Origin: Filobasidium wieringae
Taxonomy: Eukaryota; Basidiomycota; Tremellomycetes; Filobasidiales; Filobasidiaceae
Direction: 5' to 3'
Assembly (NCBI GenBank): GCA_001600055.1
Contig: BCIV01000004.1
Location: 794,430 to 858,429 of the forward strand
Length of the DNA stretch: 64,000 nucleotides
Positions 26,216-37,996 of this stretch are shown here, in pieces. The stretch's first letter is position 1. Every line of letters starts with the position of its first letter. The position numbers and the translations under genes were made by a program. The notes beneath the pieces are model-generated. The model was not told the origin of the DNA. It made no database searches and saw only the letters and a program-made list of their open reading frames with translations.

Positions 26216-26997
26216 ACCGTTCAAGCTGTCTGGCTGTTTGGGTCTTCGAAAGTTACGATGCAACCGACCAGGGTCGCTCGATACTACGCGTGTTGTGATG
26301 AGCAGGCCGGCCTTAAAGGACCCCTGAGCACATTATATATCGGAGACTCTCAACGAGAAAAGTGTGCTTCTGAACGTTTAAAAGTGATCGTGGTAACTGG
26401 TCGTTCTAGCGGTTTACGATGGTTCTTCTTTGATTTGATGTAGATTCGTACGGTGGTGATGTGACCTGTGTGCACGCTCCGAGGTGCGAGATGCTAACAA
26501 TTGCTAATCCTAGAATTGCTAGATGTGTTTTGTTTACACTTCGGTCAAATGTTCAAGTAGGGTCTAGTAACGAGATTGATAACACGCAAGGGGTATCTCG
26601 AGGACATACGTGTAAATTCTCTCGTGCCGATTGACTACTACAACGTTAGCACGCTCTGCGAGACGCAAATCACTCAGCCTTAGCAACAAAGCAGATATTA
26701 GGTCCCCAGAAGACATACAGCCAGCGAAATCGAGACATTACCGGCGCAGCAAGTCGACGACCTGTACAGCAGATCCGCGGTGCGCGTAAAGGCCGGGTAG
26801 AGGGTTGTCTATCCCGTGCGAAACTACCGCCGTGACGGCCGCTTATTGCTGAAATCCGCGCCCCAAAGCTGACGAGCGGGACGGCACGCACCATTTCCTC
26901 GTGCTTGACGAGGTCCTCCAAAACACTCGACGAACAGAATCTAACCAGACCATAATCAGACTTTATCAATACAGCCCCGTTTCATCACACTTCAGAA
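26216..26997. promoter_or_regulatory. Divergent promoter, kinesin-8 / citrate synthase
   Basis: About 780 bases between two divergent genes. A TATA-like ACATTATATATC occurs near 26,330. No convincing ORF: the minus-strand 100-codon frame at 26,670-26,969 has no family resemblance. Confidence 0.45.
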
Positions 26998-29086
26998 ATG
27001 TTTGTCGCTAGGACCGCTCTTCGAATCAGGGTAATTGATGAAACAGGTTGCAGTCGGTGACACGGGAGCTTACGTTGTACCCACTGTACAGACCCCTGTT
27101 GGTGCCAGGGCTTTACATGCCCCTGCAGCTAAGGCTCAGACCCTGAAAGAACGCCTTACCGAGCTCATTCCCAAAGAGATTGAGAATGCAAGTGTTTCAA
27201 AATCGCTGACAAAAAGAACTGGATCTGATCGAATTGCAAGAGTAGGTCAAGGCCGTCCGTGCTGCTCACGGTCACAAGTCTTTCGGTGAAGTCACTGTCG
27301 ACCAGGCGTAAGTGAATCGATGTATTTCAACCGGACGAAAGAGTTCTTATCCCTAGTTACGTTCGTGCAGGTACGGAGGTATGCGTGGAATCAAGGTAAT
27401 TGCTGAGTATGCTCCCTGCTTATTCTTTCATTATTTGCTCACCGATTTTGAACCTCTATTACGTTTTCTAGGGAATGATTTGGGAAGGCTCCGTTCTCGA
27501 TGCCGAGGAGGGTATCAGGTTCCGAGGTTTGACCATTCCTGAGTGTCAAAAGGAATTGCCCACTGCTCCTGGCGGTTCCGAGCCCCTTCCTGAATCCTTG
27601 TTCTGGCTTTTGGTAACCGGAGAGGTTCCCACTCAAGAGCAGGTCCAAGGACTTTCTGCCGAGTGGGCTGCCAGGGCTACCTTGCCTAAATTCGTGGAGG
27701 AGTTGATTGACAGATGTCCCAACACGCTTCACCCCATGTCTCAGTTTTCTTTGGCTGTCACTGCTGTAAGTCAAGCAGATGAAAACTTGAAATCCTTTTT
27801 GCTGAATGTAGGTCCTATTCCGATTCACCAGCTCAACCATGACTCTGCATTCGCCAAAGCTTATGCTGAGGGCACTCACAAGCGAGATTACTGGAAGACC
27901 ACTGTAAGTCTTAACCGATACCGCGTGGCCGAATTTCTGGCTGCTAATACAGGTTCAATTGGCATGCAATTAGTACGAAGACTCTATGGATTTGATCGCC
28001 AAGCTACCTGTTATCGCTGCCCGAATCTTCCAAAACGTCTATGGAAATGGTAAAGTTGCCGCTATCGATCCTTCCAAAGATTACTCTGCCAACTTCGCAA
28101 CCATGCTTGGGTATGGCGAAAACCCGGCCTTCGTCGAGTTGATGAGATTGTACTTGACCATCCACTCTGACCACGAGGGAGGAAACGTATCTGCGCATAC
28201 CGGTCACTTGGTTGGATCCGCTTTGTCAGACCCTTTCTTGTCGTATGCTGCCGCCTTGAACGGGTGAGTCTACTGCTAGGTATCGTCCACCAAGGTAGCC
28301 GTTTGACATGCCGAATCTCAACAGTTTGGCCGGACCTTTGCACGGATTGGCCAACCAGGAAGTCTTGACCTGGATTCAGAAGATGCAGTCGCAGATTGGT
28401 GAGGACGCCACCGATGCTCAGGTTGAACAGTACTGCTGGGACACCTTGAAGACTGGAGTCATTCCCGGATACGGACACGCCGTCCTGAGAAAGACCGACC
28501 CCCGTTACACCGCTCAACGGGAGTTCGCCTTGAAACACATCCCCGACGACAAGCTGTTCAAGCTTGTTGCCCAGATCTACAAGATTGCTCCCGATGTTCT
28601 CTTGAAGGCTGGAAAGGCTAAGAGTAAGTTTTCTATCCCTCTTTAAGAATAGTTCTGTAATCTGATGCGTGCTCGTTTTTTCAACCCAGACCCCTGGCCG
28701 TACGTTATATCCAAGAAATTCTGTATACCAACAATACTCACGCTCTCTCTTCAATTTTACTAGTAACGTCGACTCTCATTCCGGAGTCTTGTTGAACGCC
28801 GTGAGTATTTTGAAGCAAAACTCGTTTGCAGGCAAATGATTGACTCTCTGCTTCATGGCAACTAGTACGGTTTCAACCAGCAAAACTACTACACTGTTTT
28901 GTTCGGTGTCTCCAGGGCTCTCGGAGTTGCTGCACAGGTGCGTATCTCCCGCTAGATGACGCTAAAAAGGGTGCTGACGGTTCTCGCATCCAGCTCATCT
29001 GGGACCGAGCACTCGGTATGCCCCTCGAGAGGCCCAAGTCTTTCTCTACCGAGCACATCAAGAAGATGTTCGCTGACAAGGCATAA
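26998..29086 (+). CDS. CIT1: Citrate synthase, mitochondrial
   Basis: Condenses acetyl-CoA and oxaloacetate, the first step of the TCA cycle. Twelve exons join in frame to 460 residues: 26998-27030, 27092-27187, 27246-27307, 27371-27395, 27472-27765, 27832-27903, 27974-28263, 28325-28623, 28690-28699, 28764-28800, 28866-28937 and 28994-29086. The presequence is [20 protein letters not shown]. Catalytic residues are visible: His in GPLHGLANQ, His in [11 protein letters not shown] and Asp in TDPRY; substrate-binding [12 protein letters not shown] is intact. Exon 9 is a 10-nt microexon (ACCCCTGGCC) encoding the centre of KNPWPNVD. Intron 2 (27188-27245) starts GCAAGT and ends TAG, a GC-AG intron; no GT donor restores [13 protein letters not shown]. 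Family length and identity are very secure. Confidence 0.96.
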
Positions 29087-29299
29087 AAAGCTATATACGA
29101 TTAGTTGTATTCCTTGGACTGGGACGTTGTCTTAGATAACATGGATGTCATTAGGAGTCTGAATAGAAGTTAGGAGTACCAATAGGGTTTGCATCAGCAT
29201 CGAATCCCCTCGCGGCGTTGGTGGCGCAAGGGCACGGATGACGTGAATTTACGCGAGCCAGCCGGAAATGTTTGTTGAGATACATCATCAAATCTTTCG

Positions 29300-29763
29300 A
29301 TGACCCCCACTGCTGAAGCTTCTGAGGAGTTTTCTCTCACGACTGAACTGTTTTCCATATTGGCCGTCCCATTCTGCCTATCCTTGCTCTACCAACTGGG
29401 CGCTAAGTGAATGATTGCTTGTAATAGTGCTGATCTGCGTTTGCTTGCCCCGGTACAACCGCGTGGGCCGGGAGTACAGACGCGTGCCGATGAGGGCCAA
29501 GCGAGCAAGCGAGGCTGGGCTCCGAGAGCCTCGAGAATATCAGAATCTCCAGTTTGTAACCTCGCAAGAATGCGAATTCATTCGGGGTCTTGATTCTAGC
29601 TTAATATCCCCAAGCTTACCAGAAGCCAGAAAGGAGCCTCCTTATCCAAGCGTTACCAGGACGGACGAATATCCTTGCGCCACAAATTCGTTACAAATTG
29701 CCAATCACTTTCGACCACACGACCAGCTCAGTCTTTTCGCAGTACTAAGCGACCAAGATTTAT
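29300..29763 (+). CDS. Putative small single-pass membrane protein
   Basis: ATG at 29300 opens MTPTAEASEEFSLTTELF followed by one hydrophobic segment (SILAVPFCLSLLYQLGA). A 68-nt GTGAATG...GAGTACAG intron (about 29,390-29,457) would continue the frame to the stop near 29,761, giving roughly 130 residues with a polar C-terminal part. I recognise no family. It lies 214 bases after CIT1 and 277 before the histidine kinase start, so it could be an independent gene, a 5' exon of the kinase, or chance. Low confidence. Confidence 0.35.
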
Positions 29764-30039
29764 AACACAGCTTCTCCCAAACGAATATACTTCCTCTCAT
29801 ACAATACCTCCCATTCAGCTCACCAGCGAATCAACGTCCTGTCCACATTTTATTCGGGTCTGACTGAACGGAGTCGAGACGAGGTATTGATCTGGTAGAG
29901 CTTTCGCAAACTGATATGTAACGATTTCGACCAGACTAATCAGCCTGCATTGACAAACAGATATCCACAAGACCCCTTTCGCGCCAAGATCGAACGATCA
30001 AACGAAGAGGACTTTTGCACTATTAAGCAAAGTTACCCG

Positions 30040-33000
30040 ATGACCATCGTCCGACGTCAAACCGCTTTTCCTGCGCAAGACAACATAGATTTCCCGGCTC
30101 ATCAAACGTTCGACCCGTTACATCAGCGCATAACAAATTCCACCACTAGCCCAGCCCGTCTCTCTGTGGAGGCGCCGGATCTCAATCACAACGGACCTTC
30201 TCCCTTGTCCAGTCTAGCTTCGAGTCAAACTGTGGTTGGCGATGCAAGAGATCCTTTCATTTCGCCCGAGATTACAACCGAGAAAGATCTAGCTTGCCTA
30301 AAACTGCCTACTGAGCACGAAGAGCTCTGTCCAGCGCGACCTGTCATTATCCGGGGGGGTATTAAAGATTTGGAAAAGGGGACCATTATGCCAGAGAACA
30401 AGGTTCTAAACGAGTCGAGAGAAGATAAGGCTAACAACAAGAGAAATCTCGCTTACCGAATGTTTCGACATAAGAACTTTTCTTCTCATGCCAATGGCGG
30501 GCGCGATATCAGCAGTAGTAAAACTACTAGATTTCAACAGGAAGATAGCCCTGCTTGGTCTCTCCAAATCGCCTGGTCAAGCATCAGAGCTCGACTTCGG
30601 AATCCCTCTCATCCTTCCAGCTCTTCGCAATTAGAATCTGCCTTGGGTGAGACAGACACAACTAGCGCCATAGGCAGCTTTGTCCGCCCCAAAGGCCGTC
30701 GCTCAGGTACGGGAGGCGGCCATTCTAGTGTCGGTAGGGGCTACTCAGCTTCACAAGCTGAGCAGGACGATGATGATCCCATCGGCTTGACTGGTGCCGA
30801 GACAGGGCGGATAGGAGAACCCGTCAGTGTCGTGGCAGTCGAAAACGATCTAGGAAGATTCGTTCCGCCCGCGAAAAGTGATAATGGCAGTGCTGCGAAT
30901 ACAGGCGATGGCAGGACAAGCCATGCCAGAGGTACGAGCGTGACAAACAGAAACACCGCTCAGTCTCGCGATACCGAGGGAAGCACAACCCAACCAAGTT
31001 GGGTCGCGAGGATGGCTCGAGATGGGAGTTTCGGGAAGATGAAAAGCAAAAACGGGGAAGATGATGGCTCCAGTATCAGAAGAGAGTGGAGAGCAAATCC
31101 CATTAAGCGAACATGGCTTTACGAAATGGTCGCCGAGCGTATGTGGCCTGTGGCTGCTCATTTCTGCGACTCCAAGTTCCCAGAGGCTAGTAAAGAGAAG
31201 AGCTACCTCAAAGAAGTGCATTTCACGCTACGACGAGGCGCGCTTTGCGCCAGCCTTTGTGAGTAATTCATTGTGACGTTATCGAACACATCATCTTGAC
31301 ACAACCGACATAGTCTACGTGATATCCTGGATACTGACGGCGGCCCTCCAGAGTCGACCAATTGACCTGTATGGTTGGGTTGGCTATATACTTGCAACGG
31401 GGGTAAGGACAGAGGTGCCCCCTGCTATTCCGGATCTTTTTTCAGAGGCTGATTATCCCGTTGCTTCTGCTTCGCAGCTATTCATAGTACCGCTGCCTCT
31501 GGCGATCATCTTCGACATGGTCAAGAAGCGGCCTTTTTTGTATCAAGCATGGCTATGGTGTGCAACCTGGGGGTTTTCAATCATTGTGATTGTTGACATG
31601 TATGTCTTCTTTTCGGACCCTGGTTGAACCATTGCTATAGGAGATAGTGACGAGTCCGACCTGTCTCTTTTAGGTACAGATGTGGCTTTTATTCAGACCA
31701 CCGGAACTGCGGGAAGAAAGATTTCCTTGGCCTGTTTTACTGGAGTTTAGGTACGCAGTAGCGTTATCGAGGCGCGGGTTACTCAACCTTATTCGGCAAT
31801 TATCCCAGCGCTTCCTGTGCTCTCTATTCTTGCTCTTGGGAGTAAACGTGCTTGGCATATGTTCGGTGTTGTCGTCTGGGTTGCTCTCTGCATCGCACTA
31901 ATATTCGGTATGGTCAATCCTGTCCTTCGATCGCTAACATGCTGACTATCGTGTCGGATCCGATGATTCAGTGGGCGGATCGCCAGGCCTTATGTATGTA
32001 CGACTTGCCACTCGTTTCGTTGACTCCTTGCTAACGTCTAGTCGAGACACATTAGGTACCGAAATTTTGCAAATTGTATGAGTCTCCTGCGATTGGCGAG
32101 AAAAGCTCTATTTTGACGAAGTTCACTTCCTACAGTCATCTTGTTCCACGGATTTCTACTCATGGTTTCCTACCTTAAGGAGAAATCGGACAGGCAGCTA
32201 TTTTCCTTGAGGACCCAGCTCAAGCTACAATACCGGTTGGTTGCTAACGGCCAACTATCTGGAAGTTACCTTGTGACTGACCGACTCTTAGCGCGACACA
32301 ACAGGCGCAAATCTCAGAGAAAAAGGCTAACGCCCTTAGCAGGCGTTTCGTATCGTACATCTTCCAGTGCGTTTCTCATGGCGTTGAGGGAGATATCATG
32401 CCGAAGGAAGGCTTACTAAAACATCCAACAGTGAGGTCAGGGTGCCTCTAAACACAGCGTTATTAGCGGTTCAGAATTTGGAAAGCGAAGGAGTGTATGA
32501 AACCGTCGACAAGGACCAAAGGGACATGGTTGACGGGCTGCAAGCATCGCTAACGATGATGGAAAAGGTGCTCAACGATGTGCTCAGGTCAGTCACAGTG
32601 CCCTTGTTCACCAACATTTGGACTCGTCTTAATCTCGTCAAACTAGCTTCAATCGAATGGAAAGCGGAAAGGTATGTGAAATTGATAGCTTCGTCATCGC
32701 GCTTGGTGTTTATCGACAGCACACTACTAGTTCACGACGTCACGCAAGCCACTAGATCTTCACAAATCCGTTCAACTGGTCGTACTTTCTCATAATGCAC
32801 AGGCTTTGGCTGGCGGTTTATATCTGAAAGCTGAATTGGATCCTGAAATCGACAAGCTCGGTGGCATATTCATCAGTGACGAAATGCGTATACGGTGAGC
32901 ACTCGATGACTAAATGTCGCTTCGATGAAGCTAAAACCTCGATGTAGACAAGTGATGTCAAACCTTGTGTCCAATGCCACGAAGTTCACATCTAGCGGTG

Positions 33001-34943
33001 AGATTGCTTCATGGCACAACGATTGTCTGGAAAGTCGCTGAGTATCATCATCAGGTGGCATCACGGTCACAACGAAGCTGCTGTGGCCGAGGTTGGCTCA
33101 ATTCACGCCACTGCCAGATCAGGAGCACACCAAGAATGGCCTGGAAGTCAATAATGCGCCGGACGGGGATGTCGATCCAAACTCAGGGCCATTTGCGCCG
33201 TACCAGAAAGGCTTTTTGCGAGGCTTACACGACAAGGCAATCATACGAGTGGAAGTCAAAGACACAGGAATTGGCCTTAGTGACAAAGATACGAGGCGAG
33301 GCGCGCTGTTCTCGCCCTATGTGGTCAGTCACACTGATGCCGGCCCCTAATTATGAGCTGACATGCGTTTGCTACATCACTAGCAAACTGAGATTGGCCG
33401 ACGCCAGGGCGGGAAGGGGTAAGCTTACTCAATGTTAAACGAGCTGTGCTCAGTACTTATGGATTGTTACCTGCCTCGTAGAACTGGCCTTGGATTAGGT
33501 GAACTACTTATCTGCCTCTTGTGATCGACTTAATGAGACAAGAATTGCTCATCGTTTGTTTTTGCTTCTAGCACTCTGCATGCAGATAGTGAAGACTTTA
33601 GGTGGACGCATGGGAGTTGACAGTCAAATCGGATGCGGATCGACTTTCTGGTGAGTTTGATTATGTGCGTTATGGTGATAGGGGTTGAAAGATTGTTCTA
33701 TATAAGGTTCGAGTTGGCTCTGTTGCTGCCGCCGCCAGCTGCAGACCCGTCGAGCCCATCACAGCCATTTGAGCATCATCATGTACCGCCGGCTGTACAC
33801 GTTTCCGACAAAGCATATTCCGGAGACGTCGAGTCTAAGCTGGAAACTGCTACAGTCTGCGAGCCTTCTGGCCCTCTAAATCGTTCTGAATCCAATCTTC
33901 CTGTCGAAGGTCAGAGTCCGGGCCACTTGGATCTTCCAACAGCTCCCACTGCTTCCCGTCAGTTGTTTTGTAGTCATTCTAATGACTCCCGCCTGACCTA
34001 CTTTGATCTCTTCCGTCAGCCTTTCAATTGCCATACGAAATTCTACCATATCAAAGACATCTCAAAGCCGAAAACGTATTTGATGTCATAGAGGAACAAG
34101 TGCATACCGAGGTCATGCATCAGCAGTACCCTGGTACTGCTGCAACCGAGGATATGCGATATGAAGAATCCGAGACATCGACAGTATTCAGGAAAGATTC
34201 CGATGTGCCGTTCTCCTTCCGAAAGACGTCTGATGCATCTCATGTAAACTCCAAAATATTGAGCAGGACTAAAGTAAACCCCAAGGACGGCCAGCCGGCG
34301 CTTCGTTGTCTCGTGGTGGATGACGACAAGTAAGTTCTAATCGAAGGGGGACGAGGCTGAGTCAGGCTAATGACCTTCCTCCTTTCCAGCATGACCCGTA
34401 AGCTGATGTGCCGGATGCTGCAAAGGCTGGGACATCAAACCGACCAGGCGGAAAATGGCAAGCTTGCATTTGAGTTGGTGCGAGACTCCATTAGCAAGGC
34501 GAACCCCTACGATATCGTTTTCCTGGATAACCAAATGCCCCTATGGACCGGCGTCCAGTGCGTAAGAGAATTGCGGGAAATCGGTTGCCCTGTCTATGTT
34601 TGCGGAGCTACCGGGAATGCCCTGCAGGACGATCAATGTGAAGTAAGTTTCCTGTAAACCCAAGATACAGCACCGGAAGTCTGATAATCGCCTTCTACAG
34701 TACCTAGACGCGGGAGCCGATCGTAGTAAGCAATCTTGCAACTCATCAGGTTATGACATGATGCCTGACGGATGACCCTTCTGTGCAGTACTCACCAAGC
34801 CCATCAAACAAGCTTCCATGATTGAAGCGATCGATGAGGCCCGTCTAAGGATTGCTGGACAAAGCAAGCCAAAGTGGTCCCGCAAGGAGCAATTGAGTGA
34901 CGAGATTCTTGGTGAGAGTACACCACCGCCTATGGGTCCCTAG
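30040..34943 (+). CDS. Membrane-bound hybrid sensor histidine kinase with C-terminal receiver
   Basis: Phosphorelay sensor that autophosphorylates on His and passes phosphate to its own receiver, then typically to an Ypd1-type carrier. Many exons. The first 400 residues are disordered (start ATG 30040, [10 protein letters not shown]). A multi-helix sensor region follows: [66 protein letters not shown] and [17 protein letters not shown]. The kinase part has the H box [21 protein letters not shown] box [14 protein letters not shown]1 KDTGIGLS and G2 GTGLGLALC. The receiver has acidic VVDDD, phospho-acceptor FLDNQMP and Lys in LTKPI. The stop is at 34941-34943. Resembles the Tco family of Cryptococcus, but I do not assign a number. 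The exact start is uncertain. Confidence 0.85.
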
Positions 34944-35248
34944 ATGGTGTGACCGCTGGAAAGTAGCACATGAGTCAGAAAACACACCCACCACTGTATA
35001 GATACATACGCTTGATAGAGATGTGTTGACCGTTCTCCCCATGTACTCTCACTGTATCTCTGTAATTTGTAATCACGAATAATATCGTCGATTCGCGTCG
35101 CGAGACACAATCCGAGCGAGAGATATCGATGGCATGGCATATCTTGGCATCTCGACAAAAAATGTATCCCTGTGTATATATCGGTCGATCCATCCTCAGT
35201 CGTTCACCCGAAGCCTAACCCAGCATAATCCAGGCACACTCTTGTTGC
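34944..35248. other. Intergenic, histidine kinase to KEI1
   Basis: Kinase 3' flank and KEI1 promoter. An upstream ATG at 35134 opens a frame that reads through KEI1 intron 1, but it does not match the family. Confidence 0.5.
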
Positions 35249-36270
35249 ATGTTGCGCTCAGCCGCAGTATTCGACTCCTTCTGTGGAGTCCTGGACATCA
35301 AATCGGGTATGAACCGCTTATCGCAGAAGCAATTCCTAGCTCATCTTGCGAATACCCAGGTGCTCTGATCATCCTCTTCTTTGGAGCTCTGAATAAGGTT
35401 GCCGGAATATATGGCTTAATCTCTGCTTTCGTTGGAGGTTCGGCGTTGCAACTTAGCTTCTATGCCTATTCCGCTGCTACACTTGTGATCGTTGCTTGGG
35501 GCATTCGGGTCGTATCAGCAGTACGTACATCTGATATTGGTATATTAATAAGACCCACAACTAAGAAGGTCCTTCTGCGACTCAGGAATCTACTTCAAAA
35601 ACGACGAGATTCTCCCACCTCTACGCAATCGATCATTTCATACAGACTTTGTATGCATTGAGCTTCGCTCGGCATCAATGGTTTGGAGTTTCCCATGACG
35701 GTACTCGGGGAGACTTATCAGTTGCGCAACAAGATCTGGTTGATCTAGCTATACGCCGAGGAGAAATACCAGCGCAGCGCCCATCCGATACTGCTGCGAT
35801 CGCACATGGATTGTGGGAACAAGAAAAGACATTCATAGGGTTTGTCCTCATAGTGGCATGGCTCGTCAAGGTCAGCTTACTATTTTCAGTGGTCTTCAAG
35901 CGGGGTTTCCATCTAATACGAGCTTCTACCCGCATAGATATATTTCATCTTAGTGATTTACTCATACGCCGCTCACCTTCGAAGTGACACATATCATTCG
36001 TTGCCCTTATCATCATCCTCACCTGATCCCCGAAAGATAGCTTCAGTCGATGAATGGGCTTCTACCGCCCCGAGATCCCCTACCCAACCATCTTATAGAG
36101 GCTCTCTCAACGACGGCTTGACAATGGAAGAGGCGTTTAGGACACCACGGCCGGACGGTAGTCAGTCAAGTGCTACAGTAGCGGCCGAACAGGAAGAAGA
36201 TCTCGGATGGGACAGCGAGGACGAACTACGTGGAGCAAGCAATGCTAGACGCGGGGGAAGCAATAGCTAG
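35249..36270 (+). CDS. KEI1: IPC synthase regulatory subunit Kei1
   Basis: Golgi membrane partner of Aur1 needed for inositol phosphorylceramide synthesis in fungal sphingolipid metabolism. Exons 35249-35306, 35360-35520, 35586-35870 and 35938-36270 give 278 residues. The N-terminus MLRSAAVFDSFCGVLDIKSG and helices ILFFGALNKVAGIYGLISAFVGGS match the family start. The middle segment FARHQWFGVSHDG and the region EQEKTFIGFVLIVAWLVK, then YFILVIYSYAAHLR, complete four membrane spans. The C-terminal 90 residues are polar and acidic (EEDLGWDSEDE). The start is fixed by the conserved FxSFxGxLDxKxG motif. Tail-to-tail with MVD1, only 80 bases between the stops, so 3' ends probably overlap. Confidence 0.9.
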
Positions 36271-36350
36271 ATATTTCACATGAGATTCCGATCAATGTAG
36301 AGCAAGTATATGGTGAACGCATAATGATACTGCTCTACTGCACAGCCGGA

Positions 36351-37665
36351 TCACGCATGCGATTTAGGCTGCCCATCGAATCCGAGCAAGCTTTCCTCAT
36401 CTGACAATCGTCGGGGCCCATCACCAACTCGAGTATGGATCAAGTTCTTGACAGCGCCCTTCTCCCAACCGCCGGAGGGCAGTACCCTGTCGTTAAATCC
36501 TTCTGGTAGAGCTGTGGTGCACTCCATCTCGAATGGGTTTGGGAAGGGTAGTTCCTGAGGGAAGTATCGTTCGATGAGACTGATGACAGTGGCCATATTG
36601 GCGGCAGGGGCATAAATCACAGCGTTGGGGCCAGCGTCGAAAGTATAAGCAGCAATGGCTTTACCGGCGGATCTATTGAGCTCCTCTATGGCAGCGATGA
36701 TGGATTTCGACACGTCGTTCAGATAGAAGATGGGAGGCTCCGTATCAAGACAAACAGCGTGGAAGGAGTTCGAGTCCTTCATGGTTATCCTGGCAAACGC
36801 CTCGAAATTCTTGGCTCGAATCGAGTCTGAGATTTCCTCCATCCTCTTGGGGACAACCTCTCGGATCCGGTGCTGTAACAAAGTGCTAGTCTGCACAGTC
36901 CTCTGCATCCCGCTAGTCGAGCTCGTTCCCTTCTTTGCGTCGCTCACCACACAAATCAGCGCATGCATATCGGGCCAGTGTTCCCTTGGAGCCACTTCTT
37001 CTGCCATAGAGTCTTGACCATCATCCCGACTTCCCATCCTCCAAGCGACATATCCCCCAAAAAGAGATCTACAAGCTGATCCAGAGCCTTGACGGGCGAT
37101 CAAAGATAGCTGAGCCGGGGTTTGAGGCAGCGCATATAGCTGTGCCAGGGATGCTACAAGTGCAGCAAGCCCCGATGCAGATGACGCAAGTCCTGCGGCA
37201 GTAGGGAAATTGTTATAAGATGCGATGTGAAGCTTGAAACTGGACATCTGATTGAAGTCAATCAGTTTTCCAATACTGAGCAGTGAGGATCTAGCAACTT
37301 GACCTACTTTAATTAGGGTAGAGTCAGAGGCCTCCAACTGCTCCCTCAATTTGCGGAGTTCGGCGATGCAAACCCATAATCTGCCTCCATCCTTAATCTC
37401 GTCCTCCTTCCCATTAAGCCACAACTTGTCTTGCTCAAAAGCGGGGTCCGCACGCGATGTAGTTGTGGAGCGAAGGTGGTCTTGATCTAGAGTCACAGAC
37501 AAGGAAGAATTGGTGGGAAGTATCAGGGAAGTATCTCGTTTGCCCCAGTATCTACGTAGCACATCGTAATCAGCCCAGGTATGTAGACGACAATGTCCAT
37601 ATGACTTACTTGATGCAAGCTATGTTGACCGGGGCAGAGACCGTAGCTTCGTGGATTTGGGTCAT
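36351..37665 (-). CDS. MVD1: Mevalonate diphosphate decarboxylase
   Basis: ATP-dependent decarboxylation of mevalonate-5-diphosphate to isopentenyl diphosphate, in the ergosterol/isoprenoid pathway. Two exons, 37665-37610 and 37551-36351, separated by a 58-nt intron, give 418 residues. The family N-terminus is complete: EATVSAPVNIACIKYWGKRD, then LILPTNSSLSVTL. The GHMP kinase-fold loop is NFPTAAGLASSASG, followed by RQGSGSACRSLFGGYVAW and, near the end, YTFDAGPNAV, which includes conserved Asp and Gly residues. Slightly longer than the usual 390-400. The GTAAGT donor interrupts the conserved IKYWGKR, so an ORF-only reading starting at MLRRYWGKR misses the first 19 residues. Confidence 0.95.
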
Positions 37666-37996
37666 CGCACGACTGCTTTCTGCAATTGTCGTCTATACTA
37701 CTACGAGAGTGCCGAAATACTGCAGTACTGCGGATAAAACAGTTCGTACTTTGTGATGCTGTTTCTAGGATTTCTAGAGTATGTAGAGTCATCCATAATA
37801 TCTGTAATTCTTTTGTTTTGCTTTTGATTACATTCGCAAGAAAATGCTTCCGCACGCAACGCAATCGAAGAGCAGCGTGATGCATATAGGTCGTTTCATC
37901 GTTAATCGTCCTGTGAGTCGAGCATGCTAGAAAAAGTTCTTGAAGCATGTGCACATATATAATATTTTGAGAAGATCCAGCATCGACAACCATGTT
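37666..37996. other. Intergenic, MVD1 promoter and NHA1 3' flank
   Basis: AT-rich spacer between two minus-strand genes; nothing recognisable beyond expected promoter and terminator functions. Confidence 0.5.

Noticed and set aside
26670..26969. 99-residue minus-strand ORF in the kinesin/citrate synthase promoter
   Set aside because: Composition looks random and it occupies the divergent promoter; nothing recognisable in the translation.
31403..31445. GTAAGG...TTTTTTCAG as an intron in the histidine kinase
   Set aside because: Removing it shifts the frame and destroys the following membrane helices ([20 protein letters not shown]), which read well without splicing.
35134..35661. Long ORF from ATG 35134 as the KEI1 start
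   Set aside because: It reads through KEI1 introns 1 and 2. The ATG at 35249 with a 53-nt intron gives the exact family N-terminus.
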